DNA of 64,000 bases, taken from NCBI RefSeq assembly GCF_001905345.1, contig NZ_LFBV01000012.1, positions 175,522 through 239,521 on the forward strand, in the 5' to 3' direction. This document shows positions 48,002 through 56,926 of this stretch, piece by piece. How positions within the stretch are numbered: the stretch's first letter is position 1; every line of letters starts with the position of its first letter. Below the pieces are notes generated by a model. It saw nothing but the letters and a program-made list of their open reading frames with translations. It did no database searches and was not told where the DNA came from. The position numbers were made by a program, and so were the translations under genes. The stretch is from Streptomyces uncialis. GTDB lineage: Bacteria; Actinomycetota; Actinomycetes; Streptomycetales; Streptomycetaceae.

Positions 48002-49009
48002 GTGAGCAGGTTCCAGGTCGTCAGCGGCAAGGGCGGTACCGGCAAGACCACGGTCGCCGCCGCACTGGCGCTCGCCCTCGCGACCGAGGGCAAGCGCACC
48101 CTCTTGGTCGAGGTCGAGGGCCGGCAGGGCATCGCGCAGCTCTTCGAGACGGAAAGCCTTCCGTACGAGGAGCGCAAGATCGCGGTGGCTCCCGGGGGCG
48201 GGGAGGTGTTCGCCCTGGCCATCGACCCCGAGCTGGCGCTGCTGGACTACCTCCAGATGTTCTACAAACTCGGCGGCGCGGGCCGGGCCCTCAAGAAACT
48301 CGGGGCCATCGACTTCGCCACCACCATCGCCCCCGGTCTGCGTGACGTCCTGCTGACCGGCAAGGCGTGCGAAGCGGTCCGCCGCAAGGACAAGAGCGGC
48401 CGTTTCGTGTACGACCACGTGGTGATGGACGCGCCGCCGACGGGCCGGGTGACCCGCTTCCTCAATGTGAACGACGAGGTGGCGGGCCTCGCGAAGATCG
48501 GCCCGATACATCACCAGGCCCAGGCCGTGATGCGGGTCCTCAAGTCACCGCAGACCGCCGTGCACCTGGTGACGCTCCTGGAGGAGATGCCGGTCCAGGA
48601 GACCGCCGACGGCATCGCCGAACTGCGTGCCGCGGGGCTGCCGGTGGGCCGGATCATCGTCAACCTGGTACGCCCCCAGCTCCTCGACGACGACTCCCTC
48701 GCGCTGGTGCGCGGGGAGGGCCGTATCGCGCGGACCGCGGTCGCCAAGTCGCTCGCCGGCGCCGGACTCGGCGGCGCGCGCAAGGGCGGCAACGCCGAGC
48801 GCCTCGTCGACCCGCTGCTCGCGCAGGCCGCCGAGTACGCCGAGCGGCATGCCCTGGAGCACGCCCAGCGGGCCGTCCTGGCCGATCTGGGGCTGCCGCT
48901 GGGGGAACTGCCCCTGCTGGCCGGGGGAATGGACCTCGCGGGCCTGTACCGCCTCGCCGCGGACCTGAGGAAGCAGGACACGGACCCGAGGAAGCAGGAC
49001 GCCGTATGA
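48002..49009 (+). CDS. ArsA/Get3-like ATPase, first of pair
   Basis: 335 aa from the GTG at 48002. An earlier start would add a few residues. It has a deviant Walker A (VVSGKGGTGKTTVAA), switch-like HVVMDAPPTGRVTRFLNV, and a C-terminal region typical of Streptomyces ArsA-like ATPases (GLPLGELPLLAGGMDLAGL). Such ATPases belong to the arsenite-transport/GET3 P-loop family; the paired actinobacterial forms are not arsenic genes in most cases. The stop overlaps the second ATPase start by ATGA. Confidence 0.88.
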   Translation: MSRFQVVSGKGGTGKTTVAAALALALATEGKRTLLVEVEGRQGIAQLFETESLPYEERKIAVAPGGGEVFALAIDPELALLDYLQMFYKLGGAGRALKKLGAIDFATTIAPGLRDVLLTGKACEAVRRKDKSGRFVYDHVVMDAPPTGRVTRFLNVNDEVAGLAKIGPIHHQAQAVMRVLKSPQTAVHLVTLLEEMPVQETADGIAELRAAGLPVGRIIVNLVRPQLLDDDSLALVRGEGRIARTAVAKSLAGAGLGGARKGGNAERLVDPLLAQAAEYAERHALEHAQRAVLADLGLPLGELPLLAGGMDLAGLYRLAADLRKQDTDPRKQDAV

Positions 49010-50625
49010 CGCCATCCGCCGACCGGACCGCGGGCAGCGGGCCCGCCGAGGACGCGGGCAGTGAGGACGGGCTGCGCGCCCGGCGGACGCTCGCCGTGGA
49101 CCCCCTCCTGGACGACCCTAGGACCCGCATCGTCGTGTGCTGCGGCGCCGGAGGTGTCGGCAAGACGACCACGGCCGCCGCGCTCGGACTGCGCGCCGCC
49201 GAACGCGGCCGGAAGGTGGTCGTCCTGACCATCGACCCGGCACGCAGGCTGGCGCAGTCCATGGGCATCGACTCCCTGGACAACACACCACGCCGTGTGA
49301 AGGGCATCGACAACGGCGCGGGCGGCGAACTGCACGCGATGATGCTGGACATGAAGCGCACGTTCGACGAGATCGTCGAGGCGCACGCGGACCCCGAACG
49401 GGCCGCCGCGATCCTGGGGAACCCCTTCTACCAGTCGCTTTCGGCCGGTTTCGCGGGCACCCAGGAGTACATGGCGATGGAGAAGCTGGGGCAGCTGCGC
49501 GCGCGGGACGAGTGGGACCTCATCGTCGTGGACACCCCGCCCTCGCGTTCCGCGCTCGACTTCCTGGACGCCCCCAAGCGGCTCGGCTCGTTCCTGGACG
49601 GCAAGCTCATCCGGGTGCTGATGGCCCCCGCGAAGGTCGGCGGCCGGGCCGGCATGAAGTTCCTGAACGTCGGGATGTCGATGATGACCGGCGCCCTCGG
49701 CAAGCTCCTCGGCGGCCAACTGCTCCGGGACGTGCAGACGTTCGTCGCCGCCATGGACACGATGTTCGGCGGCTTCCGCACCCGCGCGGACGCCACGTAC
49801 CGGCTGCTCCAGGCCCCCGGTACGGCGTTCCTGGTGGTCGCCGCGCCGGAGCGGGACGCCCTGCGGGAGGCCGCGTACTTCGTGGAACGCCTCGCGGCGG
49901 AGGACATGCCGCTCGCCGGACTGGTCCTCAACCGGGTGCATGTGAGCGGTGCGGCCCATCTCCCGGCCGAACGCGCGCTGGCCGCCGCCGAGAGCCTCGG
50001 CGAGCACCTCACCGGGACCGGTACGGACGATCACCACACCGGCCCGAGTGCGGACGACCACCTCGCCGGGACGGGTGCGGACGATCACCTCCGCGGCCCC
50101 GGTGCGGACGATCATCACGCCCGGGCCGCGGAGCCGTCCGCCACGCGCGCGGGGGCCGCCCCCGGTGGACATCCGGATACGGATGGTCCGGCTGCGGAAC
50201 ATCTCGATCCGGAAAATCTTGCCGACAGCGGCATTGTCGATCAGACGGCCGGGCAAGCTGGACTTCGGAGCACCCCCGCTTCTCCCGGATCACCCACGCC
50301 CCCCGAGCACCACGACCGGCCCCGTCCGGACTCCCCCGAGCACCACGACGACACCCCCGCACCACGTGACACGCACCGTACGAAGCGTTCCGCCGACCCC
50401 CAGGGACCGGCCCGGCTGACGGTCGGTCTGCTGCGCCTGCACGCCGAGCGGATGCAGCTCCTCGACCGCGAACGGCGCACCCGCGACCGCTTCACCGCGC
50501 TGCACCCCGAAGTGGCCGTGGCGGAGGTGGGCGCGCTGCCCGGCGACGTCCACGACCTGGCGGGACTGCGCGACATCGGTGACCGCCTCGCCGGCCCCGG
50601 ACCCACCGGGGAACCACCGGCCTGA
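49006..50625 (+). CDS. ArsA/Get3-like ATPase, second of pair, with His/Asp repeat insertion
   Basis: 539 aa from the ATG at 49006. It has deviant Walker A (VVCCGAGGVGKTTTAAALG), TIDPARRLAQSMG, and DLIVVDTPPSRSALDFLD. Between residues ~340 and ~465 lies an inserted low-complexity tract that starts with four tandem 9-codon repeats (consensus GxGADDHxxG-like) and continues His/Pro/Asp-rich. The conserved C-terminal helix set follows (LHAERMQLLDRERRTRDRF). It is the partner of the first ATPase. The function of the pair is not established. Confidence 0.88.
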   Translation: MTPSADRTAGSGPAEDAGSEDGLRARRTLAVDPLLDDPRTRIVVCCGAGGVGKTTTAAALGLRAAERGRKVVVLTIDPARRLAQSMGIDSLDNTPRRVKGIDNGAGGELHAMMLDMKRTFDEIVEAHADPERAAAILGNPFYQSLSAGFAGTQEYMAMEKLGQLRARDEWDLIVVDTPPSRSALDFLDAPKRLGSFLDGKLIRVLMAPAKVGGRAGMKFLNVGMSMMTGALGKLLGGQLLRDVQTFVAAMDTMFGGFRTRADATYRLLQAPGTAFLVVAAPERDALREAAYFVERLAAEDMPLAGLVLNRVHVSGAAHLPAERALAAAESLGEHLTGTGTDDHHTGPSADDHLAGTGADDHLRGPGADDHHARAAEPSATRAGAAPGGHPDTDGPAAEHLDPENLADSGIVDQTAGQAGLRSTPASPGSPTPPEHHDRPRPDSPEHHDDTPAPRDTHRTKRSADPQGPARLTVGLLRLHAERMQLLDRERRTRDRFTALHPEVAVAEVGALPGDVHDLAGLRDIGDRLAGPGPTGEPPA

Positions 50626-51263
50626 GCGGTCGCGCGAAGGACGGCCGGGAAGACACCGGCCCGACCCGCCGCACACACGACGACCTGGCCGGCCGACCGG
50701 CCGGGAAAGCACCGCGCCGAGCGGCTCGCGTCACCGCCGTCACCGCTCCGAACAGCTCCACGTACGACCTGGCAGCCGGTGGGACACCGCGTCCGAACGG
50801 CTGTACGCGGGACACCGACGGCCACCGGGCCGCCGGAGCGATCCGTGCGTACGGCCGGGCAACCTCCGGCCGCGAAACCACGTCTTCCCTGACGAACAGC
50901 CCCCACCACACCCGGCGCGACCCGACCAGCACCAGCGGGACGCGCGCGTACGGCGGAGCGGCCACGGGGACACCCGCGGGCGCACCCGTACACCGCGCAC
51001 GGACAGGCACCGGCGGGCCGCGAACGCCCCCGGCGCGAGCACGCACGCGCGTGCCCCGGTCGCGGATGCCCACGTCGGCACGGACCGGACCGCATCCGGT
51101 CCTGTACCGGCGGACCCCCGACGACGAGACGAGGTCGGCGCACGGTGACACACGACGTACAGCCGCGCGGAAGCGGACACCACGGGACACTCCCGCGTAC
51201 CCACGCCCCCGCCCACGTCCGCCACCAGGGCGGCGTCCGGCGGAGCGGATCCGCGCGTTCCGT
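50626..51263. other. gene-free region between ATPase and wblA genes
   Basis: This 638-bp tract has long frames on both strands (for example 50492-51340) but they are Arg/Pro/Gly-rich, lack start contexts and look like GC-bias artefacts. No RNA gene, repeat or terminator is clear to me. It lies downstream of wblA (minus) and of the ATPase gene (plus), so both should terminate here. Confidence 0.5.
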
Positions 51264-51644
51264 CTACCCGACGGCCGCGTAGCTCTCGTACGCGTCCTCG
51301 TACCTGTCCTCGTACGTCTGGTCGTATGTCTCCTCTTCACCCATGGCCACGGGCAGCAGGCCCGCGGCTCGTTCGTACTCGGTGCGCGCGGTCTCCAGCA
51401 GTCTGCGCCAGGACGTGACCGTCGGCCGCCTGCGCAGCAGCGCGCGGCGTTCCCGCTCGGTCATGCCACCCCAGACGCCGAACTCGACGCGATTGTCCAG
51501 CGCGTCGGCCAGGCACTCCGTACGCACCGGACATCCGGTGCACACCGCCTTGGCCCTGTTCTGCGCTGCTCCTTGTACGAACAGTTCGTCCGGATCGGTA
51601 GTGCGGCAGGCCGCCTGCGCACTCCAGTCGGTTACCCAGCCCAT
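51264..51644 (-). CDS. wblA: WhiB-family regulator WblA
   Basis: 126 aa from the ATG at 51644 (MGWVTDWSAQAACRTTDPD). An ORF start at 51701 would add a non-conserved tail. It has the WhiB features: four Cys for a 4Fe-4S cluster (ACRTTDP, then VCTGCPVRTEC), the turn motif GVWGGMTERERRAL, and a basic RRRPTVTSWRRLLE region for DNA binding. The sequence and its place upstream of a PBP gene match WblA, a global regulator of development and antibiotic production in Streptomyces. The C-terminus is acidic and Tyr-rich (DQTYEDRYEDAYESYAAVG). Confidence 0.95.
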   Translation of the reverse strand: MGWVTDWSAQAACRTTDPDELFVQGAAQNRAKAVCTGCPVRTECLADALDNRVEFGVWGGMTERERRALLRRRPTVTSWRRLLETARTEYERAAGLLPVAMGEEETYDQTYEDRYEDAYESYAAVG

Positions 51645-52072
51645 ACCGGCGCCGTCCTCTCCCGAATCGAGGCTCCCCCACGGCGGCAGCGGCATATGCA
51701 CCGCCGCCAGTTGAGGACGTTACGGAAGGTGGGCACAGCGCAACACCCCCTTCGGGCCCAATCTTGAATGGTCCGAACGGACTATGCGTACGCGGCAGAT
51801 CACCCAACGGAGTGAGCCCGGGGCATACGTGACGTAGGCCACAAAGCGGGACAGATCCCTGACGCCACATCGGACGGCGGGTGACACAGGGTGCGGATTC
51901 GGGCAGCCGCCCGGCGTCCGCCACGCGCTCCGCGGGAGGGGGAACTTTCCGGGGGCGAAGGGGGTTTGACCATCTGAAGGGTTGATGCCCGGGCGTACTG
52001 CTGTGACAGTTGGCAGCAGCTTAGGCCAAGGCATATACGTGTGTCCGGCGAATCAGAACGTAGGCTGCCTCC
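51645..52072. promoter_or_regulatory. divergent promoter region, wblA and PBP
   Basis: 428 bp with no gene. It separates the divergent wblA and penicillin-binding protein genes and includes AT-rich spots (near 51715-51790 and 51990-52070) that could hold promoters for both. wblA is known in Streptomyces for a long regulated upstream region. No specific operator could be identified by eye. Confidence 0.6.
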
Positions 52073-54361
52073 ATGCCAAACAAGCGCTCGGGCGGCGGGC
52101 TGTCCCCCACACAACAGGCCGCCAAGTTCCTCGGTGTCAGCGTCCTCGCCGGCGTGGTGCTGGCAGGCATCGCACTGCCCGCGGCGGGCGCGCTCGGCCT
52201 CGCGGCGAAGGGCTCGGTCGAGGGGTTCGACGAGATCCCCGCCAACCTGAAGCGCCCCCCGCTGAGCCAGCGGACCACGATCCTGGACTCCGCGGGCGGC
52301 CAGATCGCCACGGTCTACTCGCGCGACCGCACGGTGGTGCCCCTCAAGGACATCTCGCCGTACATGCAGAAGGCGATCATCGCGATCGAGGACTCCCGCT
52401 TCTACGAGCACGGGGCGATCGACGCCAAAGGCATCCTGCGCGCGCTGAACGAGAACGCGCAGAGCGGTGGCGTCACCCAGGGCGCGTCCACCCTCACCCA
52501 GCAGTACGTGAAGAACGTCTTCGTGGAGGAGGCGGGCGACGACCCGACCAAGGTCGCGCAGGCCACCCAGCAGACCGTCGGCCGCAAGGTCCGCGAGCTG
52601 AAGTACGCGATCCAGGTCGAGGAGGAGCTGGGCAAGAAGCGCATCCTGGAGAACTATCTGAACATCACGTTCTTCGGGCAGCAGGCGTACGGCGTCGAGG
52701 CCGCGGCCCAGCGCTACTTCTCCAAGCCCGCCAAGGACCTGGCCGTCGAGGAGGCCGCGCTGCTGGCCGGTGTCGTCCAGTCGCCCAGCCGCTACGACCC
52801 GGTGAACGACGAGGCGGAAGCCACCAAGCGGCGTAACGTCGTCCTCCAGCGGATGGCCGAGGTCGGTGACATCAGCCGGGCCGACGAGGTCCGGGCCAGG
52901 GCCAAGCCCCTCGGCCTGAAGGTGAAGAAGCCGCAGAACGGCTGCATCACCGCGGTCAACGGCGGCGGCTTCTTCTGCGACTACGTGCGCAACGTCTTCC
53001 TCACCGATCCCACCTTCGGCAAGACGAAGGCGGACCGCGCGAGGATCTGGAACCGCGGCGGTCTCACGATCCGCACGACCCTGGACCGCAAGGCACAGGA
53101 GTCCGTCCAGAACTCGATCAAGGACCACGTCTACAAGTCCGACGACGTCGCCTCGGCCATGTCGATCGTGGAACCCGGCTCCGGCAAGATCCTCGCGATG
53201 GGCCAGTCCCGCCCCTACGGCCTCGGCAAGCACGAGACCGTGCTGAACCTCTCGGTCGACAGCGACATGGGCGGCGGCGCGGGCTTCCAGCCCGGTTCGA
53301 CGTTCAAGCCGATCGTGGCGGCGGCGGCCATGGAGGGCGGCAAGCCCCCCACCCAGGTGTACGACTCGCCGTACGAGATGGACTACCCGAGCCCGATCGC
53401 GAACTGCGACGGCAAGACCTGGCTGAACACCAGCGGCCAGAAGCTGGAGAACGAGAACGAGACCGAGGTCGGCCCGTACGACATGAAGGAGGCGACCGCG
53501 AAGTCGGTCAACACCTACTACGTCGAGCTGATCAGCGACATCGGCATCTGCCCGGTCACCGAGCTGGCCAAGAAGATGGGCGCCGAGCGCGCCGACGGCG
53601 GCAAGCTCCAGCTGGAGCCGTCGATCGCCCTGGGCACCCAGGAGATGTCCCCGCTGACCATGGCGAACGCGTACGCCACCTTCGCCTCGCGCGGGACGTA
53701 CTGCACCCCCGTGGCGATCCAGTCGATCACCGACGCCGAGAAGAAGTCCCTGCCGGTCCCGAAGTCGACGTGCTCGCGTGCGATGTCCGAGAAGACCGCC
53801 GACACCGTCAACACCCTCCTGAAGGGCGTGGTCGAGGCCGGCACCGGCCAGGAGGCCGGTCTCGGCTCCCGGCCGAGCGCGGGCAAGACCGGTACGACGG
53901 ACTTCCGCTACGCGGCCTGGTTCGTCGGGTACACGCCGAACGCCGCGGGCGCGGTGTGGGTCGGCGACCCGGCCCATGAGCGCAAGATGATCGACATCAC
54001 CATCGGCGGTGTCTACCACGACAAGGTCTTCGGTGGTCAGGTACCGGGCCCGATCTGGCGGGACGCGATGAGCGGCGCCGTCGCCGACAGGCCCGCCACC
54101 GGCTTCAACATCATCGACATCCCCGACCCGCCGAAGAAGGACAAGGACAAGGGCGACAAGGAAGAGGACGGCGACGGCGACCGTGACCGCGACCGGGAGG
54201 ACGGCAAGCCCGGCGAGAACCTGATCGCCGGCCTCCTCGGCGGCAACGACGGCGACGGCCGCGGTGACGGCAACGGCAACGGCCAGCCGGGCGACAACGC
54301 GGGCAACGTGGGCACGACGGACGGCACGGCGGCGGGGCCTGGCGACGGCGAGCAGGACTGA
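52073..54361 (+). CDS. class A penicillin-binding protein (glycosyltransferase/transpeptidase)
   Basis: 762 aa. An N-terminal TM segment (~residues 15-45) is followed by a GT51 glycosyltransferase domain with the catalytic Glu in IAIEDSRFYEHGAID and GASTLTQQYVKN. The transpeptidase domain has the active Ser409 in QPGSTFKPI, Ser478 in the SVN motif, and KTG at Lys605-Gly607. A C-terminal tail of ~90 residues is Asp/Gly-rich and disordered. It synthesises and cross-links peptidoglycan. It is divergent from wblA, as in S. coelicolor. Confidence 0.95.
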   Translation: MPNKRSGGGLSPTQQAAKFLGVSVLAGVVLAGIALPAAGALGLAAKGSVEGFDEIPANLKRPPLSQRTTILDSAGGQIATVYSRDRTVVPLKDISPYMQKAIIAIEDSRFYEHGAIDAKGILRALNENAQSGGVTQGASTLTQQYVKNVFVEEAGDDPTKVAQATQQTVGRKVRELKYAIQVEEELGKKRILENYLNITFFGQQAYGVEAAAQRYFSKPAKDLAVEEAALLAGVVQSPSRYDPVNDEAEATKRRNVVLQRMAEVGDISRADEVRARAKPLGLKVKKPQNGCITAVNGGGFFCDYVRNVFLTDPTFGKTKADRARIWNRGGLTIRTTLDRKAQESVQNSIKDHVYKSDDVASAMSIVEPGSGKILAMGQSRPYGLGKHETVLNLSVDSDMGGGAGFQPGSTFKPIVAAAAMEGGKPPTQVYDSPYEMDYPSPIANCDGKTWLNTSGQKLENENETEVGPYDMKEATAKSVNTYYVELISDIGICPVTELAKKMGAERADGGKLQLEPSIALGTQEMSPLTMANAYATFASRGTYCTPVAIQSITDAEKKSLPVPKSTCSRAMSEKTADTVNTLLKGVVEAGTGQEAGLGSRPSAGKTGTTDFRYAAWFVGYTPNAAGAVWVGDPAHERKMIDITIGGVYHDKVFGGQVPGPIWRDAMSGAVADRPATGFNIIDIPDPPKKDKDKGDKEEDGDGDRDRDREDGKPGENLIAGLLGGNDGDGRGDGNGNGQPGDNAGNVGTTDGTAAGPGDGEQD

Positions 54362-54716
54362 TCCCGGGGCTGGTGGTCCCGGGGACTCTCCCAGGGGCCG
54401 GTCTCAGGATTCATCCCGGAGCTGGGATGGGCGGCGGTCGGGGCTGAGGTCCGGGCCGGGGCGGATTCCGGCATCGGGGCCAGGGCTGCGGGTCACCCGG
54501 GCCTGGCTTGAGCAAGGCGGTACGCGGCTGGAGCAGGCGGTACCCGGCCTGACGCACATACGAAGGGCGCCCCCGGTCTCATCGACCGGGGGCGCCCTTC
54601 GTACAGGTCCGTGCACAGCCGCCGTACGACCTTCCGCGTACGACCTTCCGTGCACAGCCGGGTGCGACCCCGTGCACAGCCGCCGTACGACCGTGGACGG
54701 CCGTGTGTACGGCCGG
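54362..54716. other. intergenic region with bidirectional terminator
   Basis: The 355 bp hold a strong inverted repeat at 54560-54602 that terminates the convergent PBP and YqeY-like genes. To its right are imperfect direct repeats near 54608-54700 (GTACGACC- and GTGCACAGCC-containing units). No gene is evident. Confidence 0.6.
54560..54602. terminator. bidirectional hairpin terminator
   Basis: An 18-bp perfect stem (ACGAAGGGCGCCCCCGGT with its exact complement) and a 7-nt loop, between the PBP and YqeY genes. Confidence 0.92.
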
Positions 54717-55181
54717 TCAGCCGGCCAGCTGCTGCTTGACGAGGGCGGCGACCCGGCCGCCCTCGGCCAGGCCCGCGACCTTCGGGTTGACGATCTTCAT
54801 GACCTGGCCCATCGCGCGGGGCCCTTCCGCACCGGCCGCGCGGGCCTCCGCGACGGCCTGCGTGACGATCTCCCGCAGCTCGTCGTCGGAGAGCTGCTTG
54901 GGCAGGTACTCCGCGAGGACCACGCCTTCGGCGGTCTCCCGCTCGGCCGACTCCGCCCGGCCGCCCTGCGCGAAGGCGTCCGCGGCCTCACGCCGCTTCT
55001 TCGCCTCGCGGGCGATCACCTGCCGCACCTCGTCGTCGGACAGCTCACGCGCCGTCGTCCCCGCGACCTCTTCCTTGGTGACAGCGGTAAGGGTCAGCCG
55101 GAGCGTCGACGAGCGCAGTTCGTCACGCGCCCTGATGGCGGCGGTGAGGTCTTCCTTGAGCTTGGCCTTGAGCGTGGTCAT
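54717..55181 (-). CDS. GatB/YqeY domain protein
   Basis: 154 aa. Pattern LKAKLKEDLTAAIRARDELR, EEVAGTTARELSDDEVRQVI, EYLPKQLSDDELREIVTQAV and GQVMKIVNPKVAGLAEGGRV matches the YqeY family. The family is related to the C-terminal domain of GatB and may interact with tRNA or aminoacyl-tRNA complexes; its role is not established. A single-gene unit. Confidence 0.93.
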   Translation of the reverse strand: MTTLKAKLKEDLTAAIRARDELRSSTLRLTLTAVTKEEVAGTTARELSDDEVRQVIAREAKKRREAADAFAQGGRAESAERETAEGVVLAEYLPKQLSDDELREIVTQAVAEARAAGAEGPRAMGQVMKIVNPKVAGLAEGGRVAALVKQQLAG

Positions 55182-55483
55182 GGGGGGATTGTCGCAGCTG
55201 TGGGGGCGGGGCCGCGCGGGATTTCGGGTCGGGGTGGTCGGTGTCCGGGGTGATCGGTGTGATCGGGGCGCTGGGTCCCGGGGTGTCCGGGGGCTGGGGG
55301 TGATCCGGGGGGGCCGGGGCTTCCGGGGGGGGCCAGGTCGCGCAGCGGACCGGGGGGCTCGGGATGGGACCCGGGGTGCTCGGCGGACCGGGGTACTCGG
55401 AACGGGGCCGGACCGGGGCGCCCGACGGGCGGATGATCACATCGGAACGTGGCGGAGTTGATCGAGTCTGACACGATAGGGGT
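55182..55483. other. intergenic region before the metallophosphoesterase gene
   Basis: About 300 bp, GC-rich and G-runs on the plus strand. It contains the divergent promoters of the YqeY and metallophosphoesterase genes. An AT-richer stretch lies at 55435-55485. I see no gene. Confidence 0.5.
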
Positions 55484-56410
55484 ATGCGCGCGCGATATGG
55501 AGTACCCCTCGGAATTGCGGCGGCGGGCGCCGCCGGTCTGCTCTACTCGGCGGGGTTCGAAGCCCGTTCGTACCGCCTTCGACGAGTGACCGTCCCCGTC
55601 CTGCCGCCCGGGATGCGCCCGCTGCGGGTTCTTCAGGTGTCGGACATCCACATGGTGAGCGGTCAGCGGAAGAAGCAGCGGTGGTTGCAGTCGCTGGCTG
55701 GTCTGCGGCCCGACTTCGTGATCAACACCGGGGACAACCTGTCCGACCAGGAAGGCGTCCCGGAGGTCTTGGACGCGCTGGGCCCGCTGATGGAGTTCCC
55801 CGGCGCGTATGTGTTCGGGTCGAACGACTACTACGCGCCGAGGCTGGGCAATCCCGCGAAGTATCTGTTCGAGAAGGCCCGGGGGCAGCACGGCCTGAAC
55901 GGGAACCCGCCCGCGGTGAACGTGCTCCGTAATCCGTGGGAGGGCCTGCGGGACGGCTTCGACGCGGCGGGCTGGCTGAACCTCACGAACACGCGGGGCA
56001 CGCTGAAGGTGGAAGGCGTCGAGATCGGGCTCACGGGCCTCGACGACCCGCACATCAAGCGGGACCGCTACACACTGGTGCCCGGCGGACCCGACAAGGC
56101 CGCCGACTTCTCGATGGGCGTGGTCCACGCCCCGTATCTGCGGGTCCTGGACGCGTTCACCGATGACGGCTACCCGCTGATCCTGGCGGGCCACACCCAC
56201 GGCGGCCAGCTCTGCATCCCCTTCTACGGGGCGCTGGTCACCAACTGCGACCTGGACACCGACCGGGTGAAGGGCCTGTCGACACACACGGTCGACGAGC
56301 GGACGTCGTACCTCCACGTATCCGCGGGCTGCGGAACCAACCGCTACACCCCGGTCCGCTTCGCGTGCCCCCCGGAGGTGTCGTTGCTGACGCTGGTGGC
56401 GCGGGGGTAG
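55484..56410 (+). CDS. calcineurin-like metallophosphoesterase
   Basis: 308 aa. A short hydrophobic N-terminus (IAAAGAAGLLYSAGF) suggests membrane attachment. Metal-binding motifs: VLQVSDIHMV (DxH), VINTGDNLSD (GDN), YVFGSNDYYA (GNxD-type), and late HAPYLRVLDAF with LILAGHTHGGQLC (GHxH). The GSND for GNHD change is common in this actinobacterial subgroup. It hydrolyses phosphoesters; the substrate is unknown. Confidence 0.92.
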   Translation: MRARYGVPLGIAAAGAAGLLYSAGFEARSYRLRRVTVPVLPPGMRPLRVLQVSDIHMVSGQRKKQRWLQSLAGLRPDFVINTGDNLSDQEGVPEVLDALGPLMEFPGAYVFGSNDYYAPRLGNPAKYLFEKARGQHGLNGNPPAVNVLRNPWEGLRDGFDAAGWLNLTNTRGTLKVEGVEIGLTGLDDPHIKRDRYTLVPGGPDKAADFSMGVVHAPYLRVLDAFTDDGYPLILAGHTHGGQLCIPFYGALVTNCDLDTDRVKGLSTHTVDERTSYLHVSAGCGTNRYTPVRFACPPEVSLLTLVARG

Positions 56411-56648
56411 CGCGTCCGACGGCCCTCGCCCGCGGGGCGGACCGGCTGAACGGGTCCGACGCCACGGAGTCGAGCGGCTGTGCGGAGCGCCGCGTACCGC
56501 GCCCCACGGCCTGCCCGAGCCGCCCCGGCCCCCGTCGGAACCCGGCCCGGACCCACCCGTCACGACTGCTCAGCGCCGACGAAACCGGATTTCGTCTCCG
56601 GGGCCCCGTGGGCTAAAGTAAGCGTCGTCGCCGCGCAAGCGGGGGCAT

Positions 56649-56722
56649 CGGGGTGTGGCGCAGCTTGGCAGCGCGCTTCGTTCGGGACGAAGAGGTCGTG
56701 GGTTCAAATCCCGCCACCCCGA
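56649..56722 (+). tRNA. tRNA-Pro (anticodon CGG)
   Basis: 74 nt with a full cloverleaf: acceptor CGGGGTG / CACCCCG, anticodon stem CTTCG / CGAAG with loop TTCGGGA (anticodon CGG, U33 present), T arm GTGGG-TTCAAAT-CCCGC. CCA is not encoded. Its 3' end is the integration site of the element that follows. Confidence 0.95.
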
Positions 56723-56740
56723 CAGCTGAAACACCAGGTC

Positions 56741-56774
56741 AGGGGCCTGATCCGCGAGAGCGGGTCGGGCCCCT
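56741..56774 (+). terminator. hairpin terminator after tRNA-Pro
   Basis: A 15-bp stem AGGGGCCTGATCCGC / GCGGGTCGGGCCCCT (two G-U pairs), followed shortly by TTTT. Confidence 0.78.
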
Positions 56775-56884
56775 GAGTGGTTTTCTGGCCCTCGGGGAGT
56801 GACACGGGGAGTGGATCAAGGAATTCTCGACATGCTCCACTCCCCCACTCCCGGTGAGGCGACGGCCCGTGCCCTTGAACGCAA

Positions 56885-56922
56885 GAAGGCCCTGCCTCCG
56901 TGGAGTCGGAGACAGGGCCTTC
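56885..56922 (-). terminator. hairpin terminator of the integrase gene
   Basis: A 16-bp stem GAAGGCCCTGCCTCCG / CGGAGACAGGGCCTTC with one mismatch, right after the integrase stop codon. Confidence 0.82.
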
Positions 56923-56926
56923 ACAG

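Noticed and set aside
51800..54019. 739-aa minus-strand ORF opposite the PBP gene
   Set aside because: It is the antisense frame of a well-supported PBP gene, rich in Arg/Leu/Val with no motif; a GC-codon artefact.
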